NCBI GenBank assembly: GCA_030998225.1 | Contig: JAPYXD010000475.1 | Location: forward strand, 1,054,001-1,118,000 | Direction of reading: 5' to 3' | From: Diplolepis rosae | Lineage: Eukaryota; Arthropoda; Insecta; Hymenoptera; Diplolepididae | DNA length: 64,000 nt | Shown here: positions 10,550-22,099 of the stretch, one piece after another | Layout: each line of letters starts with the position of its first letter | Position numbering within the stretch: position 1 is the stretch's first letter | Notes under the pieces: model-generated | Database searches by the model: none | What the model was told of the DNA's origin: nothing | Seen by the model: only the letters and a program-made list of their open reading frames with translations | Program-made: the position numbers and the translations under genes

Positions 10550-10880
10550 TTATTGTTTTAAATATTCAGCAAGTACATGATGAGATCTTTCCAAAGATCC
10601 ATTTGATTGTGAATGAAAAGCTGTTATTTTGAATTGACGATTTCTAAATATTTTGCCTGATCTTCGGATAAGATTATTTAAGAAATTTTTTCCTTGATCA
10701 GTAAGAACTGCTCTAGGTGATCCAAAAATACATATACATTTTTTTACAAGAGCATCTGCTATAGTACTTGCGAGAGAATTAGGAAGTGGCATTGCTAATG
10801 AGTACTTAGTGAAGTTATCTTGAATTGTTAATATATACTCATTTAATTTTTGTGTCACAGGTGTACCGTCCCAGTCACAT
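10550..10880 (-). pseudogene. Ty3/Gypsy integrase core fragment
   Basis: Integrases join retroelement DNA to the host chromosome with a D,D-35-E centre. Visible are the first Asp in ILTIQDNFTKYS, the second in FGSPRAVLTDQGKNF, and the Glu in SNGSLERSHHVLAEYLKQ, a Gypsy-type signature. The zinc-binding N-terminus is missing (sequence starts at about 10880 inside the GPLP region) and the frame stops right after the Glu helix, so the C-terminal domain is missing too. RT and RNase H are absent upstream; the element is truncated at about 10880. Confidence 0.8.
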
Positions 10881-11754
10881 ACCTATTTTAATTTATAATA
10901 TTGAACTTTCCTCGTTTTTGATCAGAAAAAAAATCTGAACGATTTCTAAATTGAAACAGGGTCGAGGATAACCAATAATAAGAAAAGGGGTGAAATATCA
11001 GTGAAATATTCTTTATTAATATTACAAAAGGAAATCCCTAACTTGAATGGAACTGACCTTGGTTACTATAGAACCAACTGGAGCTGAGAGCTGGAGCCAC
11101 TGATAATATTTTGCTGCTATAACTGGTGAACTCGCGTACTCAAACGGGGAACAATCTCAAAGGCGAACACTTCTGATGTGGGGAACTTGACAACGGGAAC
11201 TTGACGACGGGAACTGATAACGGAAACTTCACAAAGTGTCGGACCTTCCGGGTCAGAAGTCAAACTGGAACTGAAGAAGTGGCCCGGACTTGTCGCGCAG
11301 TGTTGGACCTTCCGGGTCAGAAGTCAAACTGGAACTGAAGAAGTGGTCGGTGCTCCTTAGAATCGGGCTCCTTAAATATCCTGGGGGGGGGGGGTCATTT
11401 CACCCTATTTTGCGATTTTGTTTTTCTCGAACTCGCCCCCCTTTGATATTTTCTAATTTCAATAAATTTCATTTCTTGTCAGTTTAGTTCTTTTTTTCTT
11501 TAAGTAGACGTGCTGTCAATCCGTGTATATGACACGATTTATTGAATTGGCTTCAGTGTGTATAAGAATTTCCATTTCGGTTTATTACCAATTCTGTTGC
11601 CTAATTTTGTTGGTCCCCAAATTCAATTTATTTTACGGCCCTTTTTATAGCGCTTTTATAACCTTATTTGTATGGTTCCTCCCACGCAGTGTTAAATAGT
11701 ACGGATCACCCTTGGAGTCTGCGTCTAGGTTTTTATCCTTTACTGAGTCTGCGT
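10881..11754. other. noncoding stretch with a 48-bp duplicated GC-rich unit
   Basis: No coding pattern. From about 11040 to 11400 the sequence is richer in GC and full of GGAACTTGAC-like short words; a G9+ run lies near 11385. The repeated unit is listed separately. It could be the decayed LTR or leader of an unidentified element. Confidence 0.5.
11235..11346. repeat. 48-bp direct repeat, two copies
   Basis: AGTGTCGGACCTTCCGGGTC... at 11235-11282 recurs at 11299-11346 with one mismatch seen (AGTGTTGG). Spacing is 64 bp. Confidence 0.85.
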
Positions 11755-12082
11755 CGGAAAATGCATGGCAAAGTTATCCTACAATATGACAATGCACCGT
11801 CTCATACCGCTAAAGTGGTGAAGAACACATTAAAAGCATTGAATTGGGAAATACCATCGTACCCGCCGTACTCTCCAGACCTCGCCCCGTCCGACTATCA
11901 CCTTCTCGCATCGATGGAACACTCACTCGCAGAGCAGTGCTTCGCCAATTTTGAAGAAGTCGAAAAATGGCTCGTTGAATGGTTTGCCTTGAAAGAGAAA
12001 CAGTTTTTTTGAAATGGTATCCATGATTCGCCTGAAAGATGGGCAAAATGTGTAGAATCCAATGGTCAATACTTTGAATAAA
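11755..12082 (+). pseudogene. mariner transposase C-terminal third
   Basis: The frame shows the second catalytic Asp in VILQYDNAPSHTAKVVK and the third in YPPYSPDLAPSDYHL, 34 residues apart, which is the mariner D34D signature. A stop at 12010 (after a T7 run) interrupts it; the tail NGIHDSPERWAKCVESNGQYFE continues after the stop. No N-terminus or matching inverted ends are seen nearby. This copy differs from the three mariner copies at 23.3, 36.2 and 42.7 kb and is another lineage. Confidence 0.8.
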
Positions 12083-14834
12083 ATTTTTTTGATTTAGAAA
12101 TTAAATAAACTCAGTAAAATAAGTTATAGAATTAATAAATTAAGCTCATAAACAATGAAAAATTAGCGTGCTCCATTTTGAAAATAAGCTTGGTTTAATT
12201 TGTTTAATGAGGAAAATAAATTAAAATAAAATACAAAATAAAACAAAAAAGACGGAGATGGAAAGAGTGAGAGATTGGTTGGATGACTCTTTCCTCTCTC
12301 TCCCTCTATTTTTTAATTTTTTAACAAGAACTGAGCTCTTTGCTTAAACGAAAAACGAATTAATCTCTAAGAAGAAACAGATTATTTCGTTTAGGGGGGC
12401 GTTGAGATGATTCACTATAACATGAAATCGTTTTTGTTTCGACCAAGAAAAATTATCATCAACTCTCATTTTTATTTTTTTTTTAGATTTGGATAGTCAA
12501 CAACAATAATAATTATTATATAATTAATATGATTGTAATATGAAATTATAATCATAAACTATAGTAATAATAATTATTATCAATTCTTATTATTATTATT
12601 TTTTTTAGTTTTCATATTTGATAATAAAACAATAATAGTATGATTATTATCGTATAGTAAGAAAAAATAAGAAAATAATTATTTTTCATTTATATCTTTG
12701 TTAATTTAAAATTTAATAAACATTATCTAACAACAAAACAACGAAAATATATCTCGTTTTATATCGGTTTGGATCCATTTTATTATTAAGTTTTAAAATT
12801 TATGCAATATTATACAACAATTAGATAGAAATAGTAAATGCATGCCGCTTGGAGAAATGAATTGATCCTTTGCGAGCAAAGGATCATTTCTTTTGGTGGG
12901 GTGTTGAGACGGCCCAGCCTCAAGTTTCCGCCTTTTGCGGGCAAACGGGAACGAAAACTAGAAAAATAGACTCGAAATAAGAACAATCATAGTCACACGA
13001 AACTCGCACGGAAGAATTGCGAGGTTTTATTAAGTATTCGCCCCGTAATAGACGATGAACTTCCAAACCGGAAGTGAATCTGGCATGAACACGACGATCC
13101 AGTCTTCACCAACATTTTCGTTCGTACTCTCAGCGAGCGCCGCACTAACTTGTGGTTGCTGCCACTCGACCGATCACCCAGGTCAAGCAGCTTGATGCAT
13201 GGTCGCTAGATGGGCGGCGTCCCGCGCTCCCATTTCTTTTATTTTTTTGGCGTTATTTATTATAGGTTCATTTATTTAAGTGCATGTAAAGAGATTGTTA
13301 TAACAAATGAACAAATAAACAAATGGACAACTAAATAAATGTAAATTCAATAAATGAATAAATGAATTTTAAATAGTCTAAATAAAATTAATTATTATTA
13401 TATGATGATAAATGTTAAGAACATTAAATATTATGAATGAATATAATGATTCTTACATGATAAATATCATGAATCTTAAATATTATAAATAAATTTGTTT
13501 ATTATTATTGCATGATCAATATTGTAAACATTAGATAGTATAGGTAATTATAATTATGAATATAAATTATCAGTAATAATGAATTAAGGTTAATTAGTTA
13601 AATATGTAATATTAATAAATTAAATATGTAAGATGAGCAAAATGCAAACCGTTGAATGGATAAATAATGCGCGTTCTCTTTTCAATTTTTTTTTATAAAT
13701 AAATATAAATGTTTTAAATCTCTCCATGAGTTTAAAAATTCCTCATGTCGCTGCGCAATGGGAGCGCGTGCCTACGCAAGTAGCACGTATGATTGGCGCC
13801 TGGGGATACGGGCGGCCAATCAGCAAGCACTCAGACCATCTATCCCTTTCGTACACCGCGACCCGTGCCAGGAGAGGCGACATATGGGAAAAACGATCTC
13901 CTTGTTACCGCGCGATATGCTTTCTCTTTTCAGCGCATACCAATTTTTGAACGCCTCCACCGGACATAATATGCGACCATTTGAAACTTAAAAGGCATGA
14001 TCAGAATCGCAAAAACATTATCTTTCTTCTGATACCGGTTTTCAACCCTAAAACAGTCGCCAAAAGGGGGAAAACATCGTGTACAAATTTCATAATTTAT
14101 TGATCGCTTTGGACTTGATCGCGGTGGCTAATTGAGACGCGCGCATATTAATTAAGGGGGAAATCAATCAAAGAGGTGGAAATCCGAGGTGATGTGCTTG
14201 ATTGCAGATCCTCGAGAAGGAGTTCGGTGCCGCACCTTTAGAAGGTAAGGCCATATCGCTCCGGGCAATCATCACAATAAAAATAGATCGAGGCTCGGAA
14301 CAGGCACTGTGCATTTTACCATCACAGTGTCTGCCTCTTGAGAACTCGGTCGTACATGTCTGCCCCACCCTCCTTCAGATAGGAATTAAGAGGTTTTAAT
14401 TCTTTTAAATAATTTTTCTAAAAAAGGGAAAATATAGGGAAGTTTATATTTCGATAATAAATTAACTCAAAGGAGTTTTTTTATCCGAACGAAACACTTG
14501 GTAGGCTCACCTCGTAGTGCTCCTGAAATAAAATAAAATTGACCAGATTTCGGAACTGAATCCAAGGTGGTCGAATCCCGACGGGACCTTCCTCCAAGGA
14601 TTTGATGCTAATAGAATAATTGACAGGTGTCAAATCCCTTTGGGGAGCTTCGCCTGGATAATTTTATATTTCCAAATTAAAGAAAAAAAGAATAAATAAG
14701 CTTAAGCGAATCCTGAAACCTCTTTATCAACAAATATTTATTTTCAGGTGTAGGGAAAAACCCCAAAATTAAAACGTGTTTTTTTTATGGCGCAACTACG
14801 CGATATTATGGTAAAAGAATAATCGAAGTTTTTT
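12083..14834. other. AT-rich noncoding stretch with a GC-richer block
   Basis: 12083-13700 is very AT-rich and without genes. A 10-bp-stem hairpin (GATCCTTTGC-GA-GCAAAGGATC) lies at 12864-12885, followed by a G-rich tract and TGTTGAGACGGCCC near 12900, which looks like a polypurine tract plus LTR start but has no confirmed partner. 13720-14400 is GC-richer with overlapping short ORFs in two frames that I cannot assign. A 40-base stretch at 14205-14244 has exon-like splice signals at both ends. Confidence 0.45.
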
Positions 14835-16020
14835 TTCACGGATTTTAGATACAATATCTCAAAATTACGGACCCAGGAAATGATCTTTCATCTTTATAAC
14901 TGTTGAGGATGTTCGTCGTTTTTAACCCCGAAAGCCTAAAAATGTGAATAAGGAATTTGGAAAATGAAACTAATCTCGACACCTAAAATTTTAGAACTGA
15001 ATATTGTATCATTCCGTGACATTTAACTAAGAAGAAATTATTATCTCTATACTTAGCGAGGATGTTTGTGATTTTCAACCCCAAATGCCCAGAAATGTAC
15101 ATAAAAAATTTGGAAAATAAAACTAAGCTGGACACCTGAAATTTTAAAAGTGGCTTTTGTAGCATTTAGTGGCAATTAACTAAGAAAAAATTATCATCGC
15201 TATTCTTAGAGGGGATGTTGGTCTTTTTTAACCCCAAGTGCCCAAAAATGTGAATAAAAAATTTGGAAATTAAAACTAAGCACGACACCTAAAATTTTGG
15301 AACTGAATAATGTAGCATTTAGTGACAATTAACTGAGAAAAAATTATCGTTCCTATACCTGGCGGGGATGTTTGAAGTTTTTAACCACAAATGCCTAAAA
15401 ATGTGAATACAAAATTTGGAAAATCAAACTAAGCTCGACACCTAAAATTTTAAAAGTGTCTATCGTAGCAAATTTTGTCAGTTACCCAGGAAATGAACTT
15501 TAATCCCCATACCTGGCGGAGATGTTTGTCGTTTTTAACCACAAATGCCTAAAAATGTGAATAAAAAGTTTTAAAAATCAAACTATGCTCGACACCTGAA
15601 ATTTTAGAACTGAATGTTGTATCATTCAGTGTCACAACTAACTACTAAAAAATTATCATCCCTCTACTTAGCGGGGATGTTTGTCGTTTTTAACCCCGAA
15701 TGCCTAAAAATGTGAATAAAAAATTTGGAAAATAAACTAAGCTCGATACCTAAAATTTTAAAAGTTGCTATCGTAGCAAATAGTGTCAGTTACCCACAAA
15801 AGAACTTTTATCCCCATACCTGGCGGGAATGGTTGTCGTTTGTAACCCCAAATGCCCAGAAATGTGAATACAAAATTTGGAAAATCAAACAAAGCTCGAT
15901 ACTTAAAATTTTAGAACTCAATATCTCAGCATTCAGTGAAAATTAACTACAAAAAAATTTTCATCCCCATACGTATCGGGAATGTTTGTCGTTTTCAACA
16001 TCAAAAGCCCAAAAATGTAT
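14835..16020. repeat. 153-bp satellite array with alternating A and B monomers
   Basis: The anchor AATGTGAATA recurs at 14941, 15094, 15247, 15400, 15554, 15709, 15861 and 16014, a period of 152-155 bp. Each unit contains GATGTTTGTCGTTTTTAACC, TTTGGAAAAT and CTCGACACCTAAAATTTT. After AAAATTTT the units alternate between an A form (AGAACTGAATATTGTATCATT, units at about 14990, 15298, 15606, 15911) and a B form (AAAAGTGGCTATCGTAGCAAAT-like, at about 15145, 15450, 15759). So the array is built of about 306-bp dimers. No coding role. Confidence 0.9.
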
Positions 16021-17559
16021 TATGTAATTAAGTACGAACTAATGTGTAATTTAAATTTATTTTACGCTGAAGCGACATTGACAGCTCAATCATTACATTA
16101 AATTGATGATATTACATTGAATAAAATTTGAAGATCCGTAATCTTTTTTAAAATATATCATTTATATCGATCTATCAATTCTAAAGAATATTTAAAACTT
16201 ACCTTTTACGTCAATACTTCTGGAACTCTGTTTTCGTTCACTCGTTTAAGATATACTTATGGATGCACCTTTTGTGAGGGTTGAAACTGAAATGTTGGAA
16301 AATAAAGGTAATGCCGGAAGAAAATTTGCTTAAGAAATTGCGGTTCTAAAACTATCGGCACATAATGCTGAGGGGTACAATCTGCAATGCAGGATTCATG
16401 GGAGAGTTGAAGGGGCTTCGAAATATACTGACGGATTCTGCGGGTAAAGCTTAGGACAGGCTACAAAAATATTTTTGTTTTAATAAATATAAGTGCTGTT
16501 TAGAGTTCTAGATTCTTCTCAAATAGTGCTATACATAAGTCCTAATACATTTTCTTCTTAAATCAAAATTCAAAAAACTATGGCAATTCAAAGTTTTAAA
16601 TTTTTTTCGAAAATCTTATTTTTGAGGGTTCGAGAGTGCTGTTTAGAGTTCGGGATACTTCTCAAATAGTACTACAAATAAGTCCAAACACATTTTGCTC
16701 TTAAATCATAAGCTTTCCAACTGTTTTTTAAAAAATGCCCTATCTCTTTTTTTCACCGAGATATTGTGGTTCGAAGTCAGCAGTGATTTTTAATAGCGCT
16801 CACAAGCACCGTGCGCACAATTTCAGACGGTAGTGTAATCTTATATTTTTAAATGCAAATTTATAATAAAAGATGCCAGAAAGTTTTAAGTATTCTTTTT
16901 CAGTGACTCTATAGCCTCTCTTGTTTAAGTAACAAGAGAGGCTATAGAGTCACTGAAAAAGAATACAACTTATTATCTAAAGCATTCAAAATTAATTGCA
17001 GGTAAGCTAAAGCATAAATAGGAGATAGGACCAACTCAATGAATAGGCACAGTGCCGTATTCAGACTAAAAGGCAAAAAGGCATTAATTTATTTTTGATA
17101 GACAACATTTCCTCCTTTGAATGATATTTTTCGCATTTTTGAGAAAAATCCTTAAATGAATTTGGAGAAACTCCCCAAATCACATGAAGTTTACTTAATT
17201 CCCTAATTTTTAAAGAAATGTTTAAAAAATTTATCGTAAATTTTTTTAATATTTCCGTAAAAACAAAACATGATTAGGGGAAATTACCCAAAATATAAGT
17301 GATTCACTTACTCACAAAATTTTTGGGGAATATTCCCTACTTTTTCTGGAATTTATCCACTTTTTTAGGGAAAATTCCCCAATTTCTCGGGGAAAAGTAT
17401 TTGTATCCTAAAATGTGGAATTTTCCCCACTAATTGATGGGAAAAATTCTAAAAAATATTAGTGATTTACTTATTCACTAAATTTTTGTGGAGTGCTCCC
17501 CAAATTTTTTACAGTGTAGATATTTTATCTGAAGAAAGTAGAAGTTTTTGTGAGATTGT
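16021..17559. other. noncoding stretch with short repeats
   Basis: No gene. A roughly 75-bp direct repeat (GTGCTGTTTAGAGTTC... at 16493 and 16637) and the hairpin at 16890-16966 are the clear structures. From 17130 to 17520 there are many GGGAAAATTCCC-like short palindromes, and AGTGATTCACTTACTCAC at 17301 recurs as AGTGATTTACTTATTCAC at 17461, followed by an A/T stretch and TTTACAGTGTAGA; this resembles a decayed MITE but ends are not defined. Confidence 0.5.
16890..16966. repeat. perfect 36-bp inverted repeat, 5-nt loop
   Basis: 16890-16925 (GTATTCTTTTTCAGTGACTC... ) is the exact reverse complement of 16931-16966; TAAGT lies between. All 36 pairs match. RNA from either strand would form a long perfect hairpin. 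Confidence 0.95.
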
Positions 17560-18274
17560 TTGCGTTCGGGGGAATACTGCTACAAAAATAAGTGATTGCC
17601 AGTCCTACGCCGACATCTTGAAGGAGATGAAGGCGAAAGTTGACCCCCAGAAGGCAGGACTTGAGGTCCTGTCTATCCGGAGAACCAGGAAGGAAGAAGT
17701 TCTTCTAGTCCTCAAGAAGGGGGAAGACGTTTTGGCCTTCCGAAAGGAGCTCGACCTGGCGGTCGGGGAAAGGGCGCAAATTTCAGCTCTGGTCTCGACG
17801 AGGTCCCCCGAAATTAGGGACCTCGACGAGACCGTTCAGAAAGAAGAGGTCGTAGCTGCCTTGTGCTTGGCACTGGGCAGACCGGCACTCGACGGATCCT
17901 GCAGGCTCTTCACCCGCTTTGGTGGGGTGAAGACTGCAGTGATCAGGCTGGCTGAGGCAGACGCTGTGCGTCTGCTTCAGCTAGGTAAATTGAGGATCGG
18001 GTGGGTTGACTGCCGCATTCGCGAGCACGTGGAAGTCGCCCGCTGCTTCAGGTGCCTTGGGTACGGTCACGGGTCCCGGGGCTGCAGCAACCCCGACAGG
18101 AAAAACACCAGTTGGAGGTGCGGCGCCACGGGACACTTGGCCAGGGGTTGTAAGGCACCACCAAGGTGCCTGACATGTGTAGACAGGGGCGACAAAGATG
18201 TCGCCCATGTGTCAGGGAGCGGCTCCTGCCCGCTCTTCCGGGAAAAGCTTCGGAGGTTGAAAGGCCGGAAATGA
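17560..18274 (+). pseudogene. R1-clade non-LTR retrotransposon ORF1 (Gag-like), 5' truncated
   Basis: RNA-binding Gag-like protein of a non-LTR element. From SYADILKEMKAKV onward the sequence follows R1-type Gag: a conserved middle domain and then CCHC zinc knuckles, CFRCLGYGHGSRGC, a second knuckle in which the first Cys is replaced (SWRCGATGHLARGC), and a third Cys-rich unit (CLTCVDRGDKDVAHVSGSGSC). The stop TGA at 18272-18274 overlaps the ATG of ORF2 by the ATGA arrangement that R1-type elements use. The N-terminal part is lost; unrelated AT-rich DNA precedes it. Markedly GC-richer than its surroundings. Confidence 0.85.
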
Positions 18275-18833
18275 AGTTCCTGCAGCTCAACCTCGGAAGG
18301 GGGAAGGATGCCCAGGACCTCCTGATGCAAACTGCCAGGGAGAGGGGGGCCGATGTGCTGCTCATTAGTGAGCAGTACAAGTGGTCCGATAACTCTGCTT
18401 GGTATCAGGATGCATCAAGGAGGGCCGGCATCCTTGTTTGTAACCCTGATTTGGGCGTCGGGGACTTCCTGGAGACCGACGCGGGGTTCGTTTGGGTGGA
18501 GGTGGCGGGTATGCGTGTGTTCAGCTGCTACTTCTCCCCGGTGACCCCTTCGATGTCTTTGAGACCCAGATCCTCCTCCTTGAGGAAAACCTCCGTGAGG
18601 CTATCGGGCGATCCCTCATAGGGGGTGACTTTAATAGTAAGTCGCCCGAATGGGGTGAGGCCCGTCTAGAAAGGAGGGGAATCATGGTCGGCGAGATGGT
18701 CGCTAGGAATGACCTGATAGTCCTAAATCAGGGTAAAGAGTTTACATTCAGACGAGGAGCGAGGGGGTCGATAATTGATCCCACGATTGCCGCGCCTCGC
18801 CTCGCCTCATCGAATCATTCGTCACACTTGTGA
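18271..18833 (+). pseudogene. R1-clade ORF2, endonuclease domain only, frameshifted
   Basis: Starts at the ATG overlapping the ORF1 stop. The product begins MKFLQLNLGRGKDAQDLL and is the apurinic-like (EEP) endonuclease that nicks the target in R1 elements; ISEQY holds the early Glu and LIGGDFNSKSPEWG the later Asp/Asn block. A frameshift at about 18541 moves the reading from one frame to the next (SPVTP to PFDVFETQI). It is cut off at about 18800 before the reverse transcriptase. Confidence 0.85.
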
Positions 18834-19217
18834 TGAGGACGAGGGAGCTCGATGGGCGTCGGGAGATGAACAACGGGGAGGGCCAGTAGAAATCGCATGG
18901 GGGCCTGCGGTCCTGCGTCTCGGGTAGACTTGGCTGCCCGCGACGTTCGGTCGAGGAATCTCTTTGTTTCTCCCCTGAGTGGCGCGGCTAGACGGTTTGC
19001 CTAGTGGGCGTGTGGCCGCGGATGGAAGTTCCGAGCGAACGGATGACGGAAGAGTCGTACGCGACTTTAATGGAACCAACCACCCCTGAAGTTTAAAGCT
19101 CAAAGGCGGTTCCGCGGGTGGTGTATTGGTTTGAGAGAGGGGCTTTTTGGTTTTAACAGGTATGCCTAGACCTGTCATAGGAGAGTCCTGTACAACGTCT
19201 ATAAAAGATTTTGCCAT
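18830..19217 (-). pseudogene. R1-clade ORF1 N-terminus, inverted copy
   Basis: The minus-strand frame starts MAKSFIDVVQDSPMTGLGIP after a GTGAGGAGGAAAA leader. The same start, MEKSFIDAVQDFPSTGLCIP with the same leader, occurs on the plus strand at 19510, so both are 5' ends of the same element type. The rest is rich in Pro, Ser and Thr, as is common in the poorly conserved N-terminus of R1 Gag. No RNA-binding domain remains. Confidence 0.6.
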
Positions 19218-19509
19218 TTTTCCTCCTCACAAAAAAAAAACCACCCATTAAAATTTGATGAATAATATTAATTTTTGATATTTTTCATAGATCAATATTT
19301 TTTGTAGGTTTTGTTACGGAATTTATAGCTATATCACTAATCTGACTTCATTTTATAATTTACCATGCAAAACCAGCAATACAATTGTACTAAACTGTGA
19401 GCTGTCTGTACGACACGAGCCTGAAACTGATTTGAATTAATTCCATGACTATTCGGAATCATCTTCAAAATAATATGGAAACGTTTCATTTATTTTGTGA
19501 GGAGGAAAA

Positions 19510-19600
19510 ATGGAGAAATCTTTTATAGACGCAGTACAGGACTTTCCTAGTACAGGTCTATGCATACCTGATAGAACGAAAGAATCCCCTCTCCCGAATC
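19510..19600 (+). pseudogene. R1-clade ORF1 start, short fragment
   Basis: The ATG at 19510 follows GTGAGGAGGAAAA and starts MEKSFIDAVQDFPSTG, matching the inverted copy that begins at 19217. It breaks off after about 30 codons. The two fragments are head to head, with about 260 bp between their 5' leaders. Confidence 0.6.
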
Positions 19601-20031
19601 ATATTACCGCTCGTGAAACCTTGGCTTCCCCGAGACTACCAATGTAGGCATGATCTAAGCCATGTTTGCTCCACATTGGATGGCTTTGGCTATTGCGATT
19701 TGCAGGTGTTCGCAGCAGCTAAGCCTCCCGTCTAACTGCATTCCTACGTACTTAATGCTCTCTTTTCACACGACTTTGTGTCCGCTTTCTGCTTTGTGAC
19801 CTCAATCCGTTGGCTACCTTTTGCCCACATTGCAATAGTACCCGAGGCATTAACGTGCCATTCTGCTGACGTCAATTTTGTGTACTGCTCATTTAAAATT
19901 ACTAGGTTAGCTTTTTCATCGAACATTTGCTGGAGTAGAAGTTCTTTAGCCAACCTGCTATACACCTGTATACTTTCAATTTGAACTAAAAATAATATAA
20001 AAATGTTGAAAATTAAAAAATTTTGCAGCAT
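19600..20031 (-). pseudogene. R1-clade ORF2 deletion derivative (endonuclease start joined to RT end)
   Basis: Minus strand, 5' to 3': an endonuclease start (AKELLLQQMFDEKANLVILNEQYTKL, about 19975-19870), then directly a reverse-transcriptase C-terminal block (SIKYVGMQLDGRLSCCEHLQIAIAKA, about 19765-19690, followed by MPT). In complete elements these are several hundred residues apart, so most of ORF2 was deleted. An in-frame stop is present in the second part. Confidence 0.65.
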
Positions 20032-21432
20032 GAAGAAACAATTTTTCGTTTTTTCCGCAAAAATTGATAGTTAATATGCAAGTAAATATTTTTTGATATT
20101 GCTTTTCATGTCATGTTTATATTTAAAATAGAAGTTACACTGATTAGCTTGAAATAAAGTCCTAAGTTTTTGAGATCCGTTGATAAAAATTCTTTTTTTT
20201 GTATCCGAAGTGTCTAAAAATACCGTTTCCAGAAAATCACCTTCAAAGATCCGGAGCGCGCTCACCTGCCTCTTGTAGGCTCGGTGCTTCAGAGGTTGTA
20301 GCTGTGAAAGTATTTCGAATTTCGATCTGAAACTTCAGAGAAATATTTTTGTATATGCCTACTATGGATATAGTAAGCAAGTTGTATAAAAGTAGTAATA
20401 TATTGATTTTTCGTAGTGTAACCATAGTTTAAAAATACATAGGGATGTCGTAGTGTGATCCAAAGTGCAGGTCACTTTTTTTTATTGTCTGCGTAATTAT
20501 CATTGCAGAGCAGGTAACATCGTCACATCTGCCTCAAAATCAAGTAAGCTGACAGTTGATCTCGCTATCAAATAATTCAGAAACATTATCTTCCTACCGA
20601 CTAGCGAATAATCCGTTCTACGTTTAGTTTTGTGGACTAAACAAACTGAAAATAAGTTTAATGACATAGAAAAAGGTAGTATGGATTTCAATTTGTAATA
20701 CAGAAGTTCAGGCTAAAGACTATCCAACTACATTATGGTTCAATGCGTCAAATTCTTACTAATTAATTAAAATATGAATATATTCTTTGTTATTTGATTC
20801 AGTTAGTTTGTAAATTGAATTTAATTTTAAAATTAAAAAAAATGGAGATAGTTTCTCGTACTACCACGTTTTTCGGGTTTGGCAGAGAGCGAGATCATAT
20901 GATTCTTTCAAGTCTGATTCGTCAAATTGAATTCGTTACTTCGAATTTCAAAAACTGGTGCTCAAATATTAATTCAGCACTTCTAAAAACTCTTTAATAA
21001 ATCAAATTATTTATGTATCGTTTATTATTTATATATTTGAAATTTTGTGATAATCGAACAACTAGTGTTCAAAATAATAAGATTTTCCCCTATGAAATTG
21101 TAAGAGTCATTTCTGCCTTTGAAATGGTGTATAGACTAATATGAGAAACTGCCTGCTAAATATTTTTTAATGTAGAACATGTGTGCACAGTTTTGGAAAA
21201 AACGGTGATTGGCACTTGGCTAGTGTTACTTGCCTGCATTGAGACTGGGCAAACTAACACAATGTGATGGCTAGTGAAATACCTTATAGTCTTGTCATCA
21301 CTATAAGTGATGTAATACTAGATACTCTGATTGGAATGTTGATCCTAACCTCCACTCATTATTACATAGGAAATTCTAGGATGGAAGATGGAGTAGCGTA
21401 AATTAGGTCAAACAACTTGAGAAGTAATTATA
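20032..21432. other. AT-rich noncoding stretch, no gene seen
   Basis: Short ORFs of 60-67 codons show no recognisable protein. Parts may be intron or 5' flank of the polyamine-oxidase exon that follows, but I find no N-terminal FAD-binding exon here. Confidence 0.5.
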
Positions 21433-21792
21433 CGATAATGGAAAGAAGATAACATCAGAACAGTTGATATGTACCATACCATTAGGGGTTTTGAAAGAAA
21501 AATCCCGAGAAATATTCGATCCGCCGTTACCAAGTCATAAACTTAAGGCAATAGACCGACTCATGTTCGGTACAGTAAACAAAATATTTCTTGAATATGA
21601 AAGGCCTTTTTTAAATCCAGCAGTTTCTGAAGTATTATTCCTCTGGGACGATGAGAGACTCAAAGCAGAGGAAAAAAAGGATATCAGCAAAACCTGGTTT
21701 CGAAAAATATATGCTTTTACAAAAATCTCCGAAGTTCTTCTCCTAGGTTGGATTTCCGGCAAGGCCGCCGAATACATGGAAACCCTTAGTAC
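21433..21792 (+). pseudogene. partial copy of polyamine-oxidase exon
   Basis: 21433-21792 repeats 22187-22546 (offset 754 bp) with a single base difference seen in 360 (ATATGCT against ATATTCT). It begins and ends inside the exon: no splice acceptor precedes it, and a stop follows soon after the break (TAAGTGA). It is therefore a non-functional fragment of a recent local duplication, unless the assembly duplicated it. Confidence 0.8.
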
Positions 21793-22099
21793 TAAGTGAC
21801 ATGCTTATGAAAAAATCATTCAAATCACCTCAAGAAATCATGTTCCAAACCCTAACGGGGGTAATTAGCCTAATTGGCTTCTGTATTTCAACAGTATTTT
21901 ATCAGCAAAGAGACATCGGTATTAGAATCTATGCTTTCAACTAATAACAGCAAAGAGATATTTCGATATATTTTACATCAATAATTAATATTCTTGACTC
22001 CTTGAAACTATTTTGCTAAGACATTATTTTCTTATAATATTCTTTGTTTTTAACATACAATACAATAAAATAATATGTATTTTAATACAAATGTTACAG

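Noticed and set aside
12900..14520. An LTR beginning TGTTGAGACGGCCC
   Set aside because: The start looks plausible after a G-rich tract, but no second copy, end or target duplication could be found.
14835..16020. CRISPR-like or coding interpretation of the 153-bp array
   Set aside because: Units are contiguous, long and diverged without unique spacers; a eukaryotic satellite explains them.
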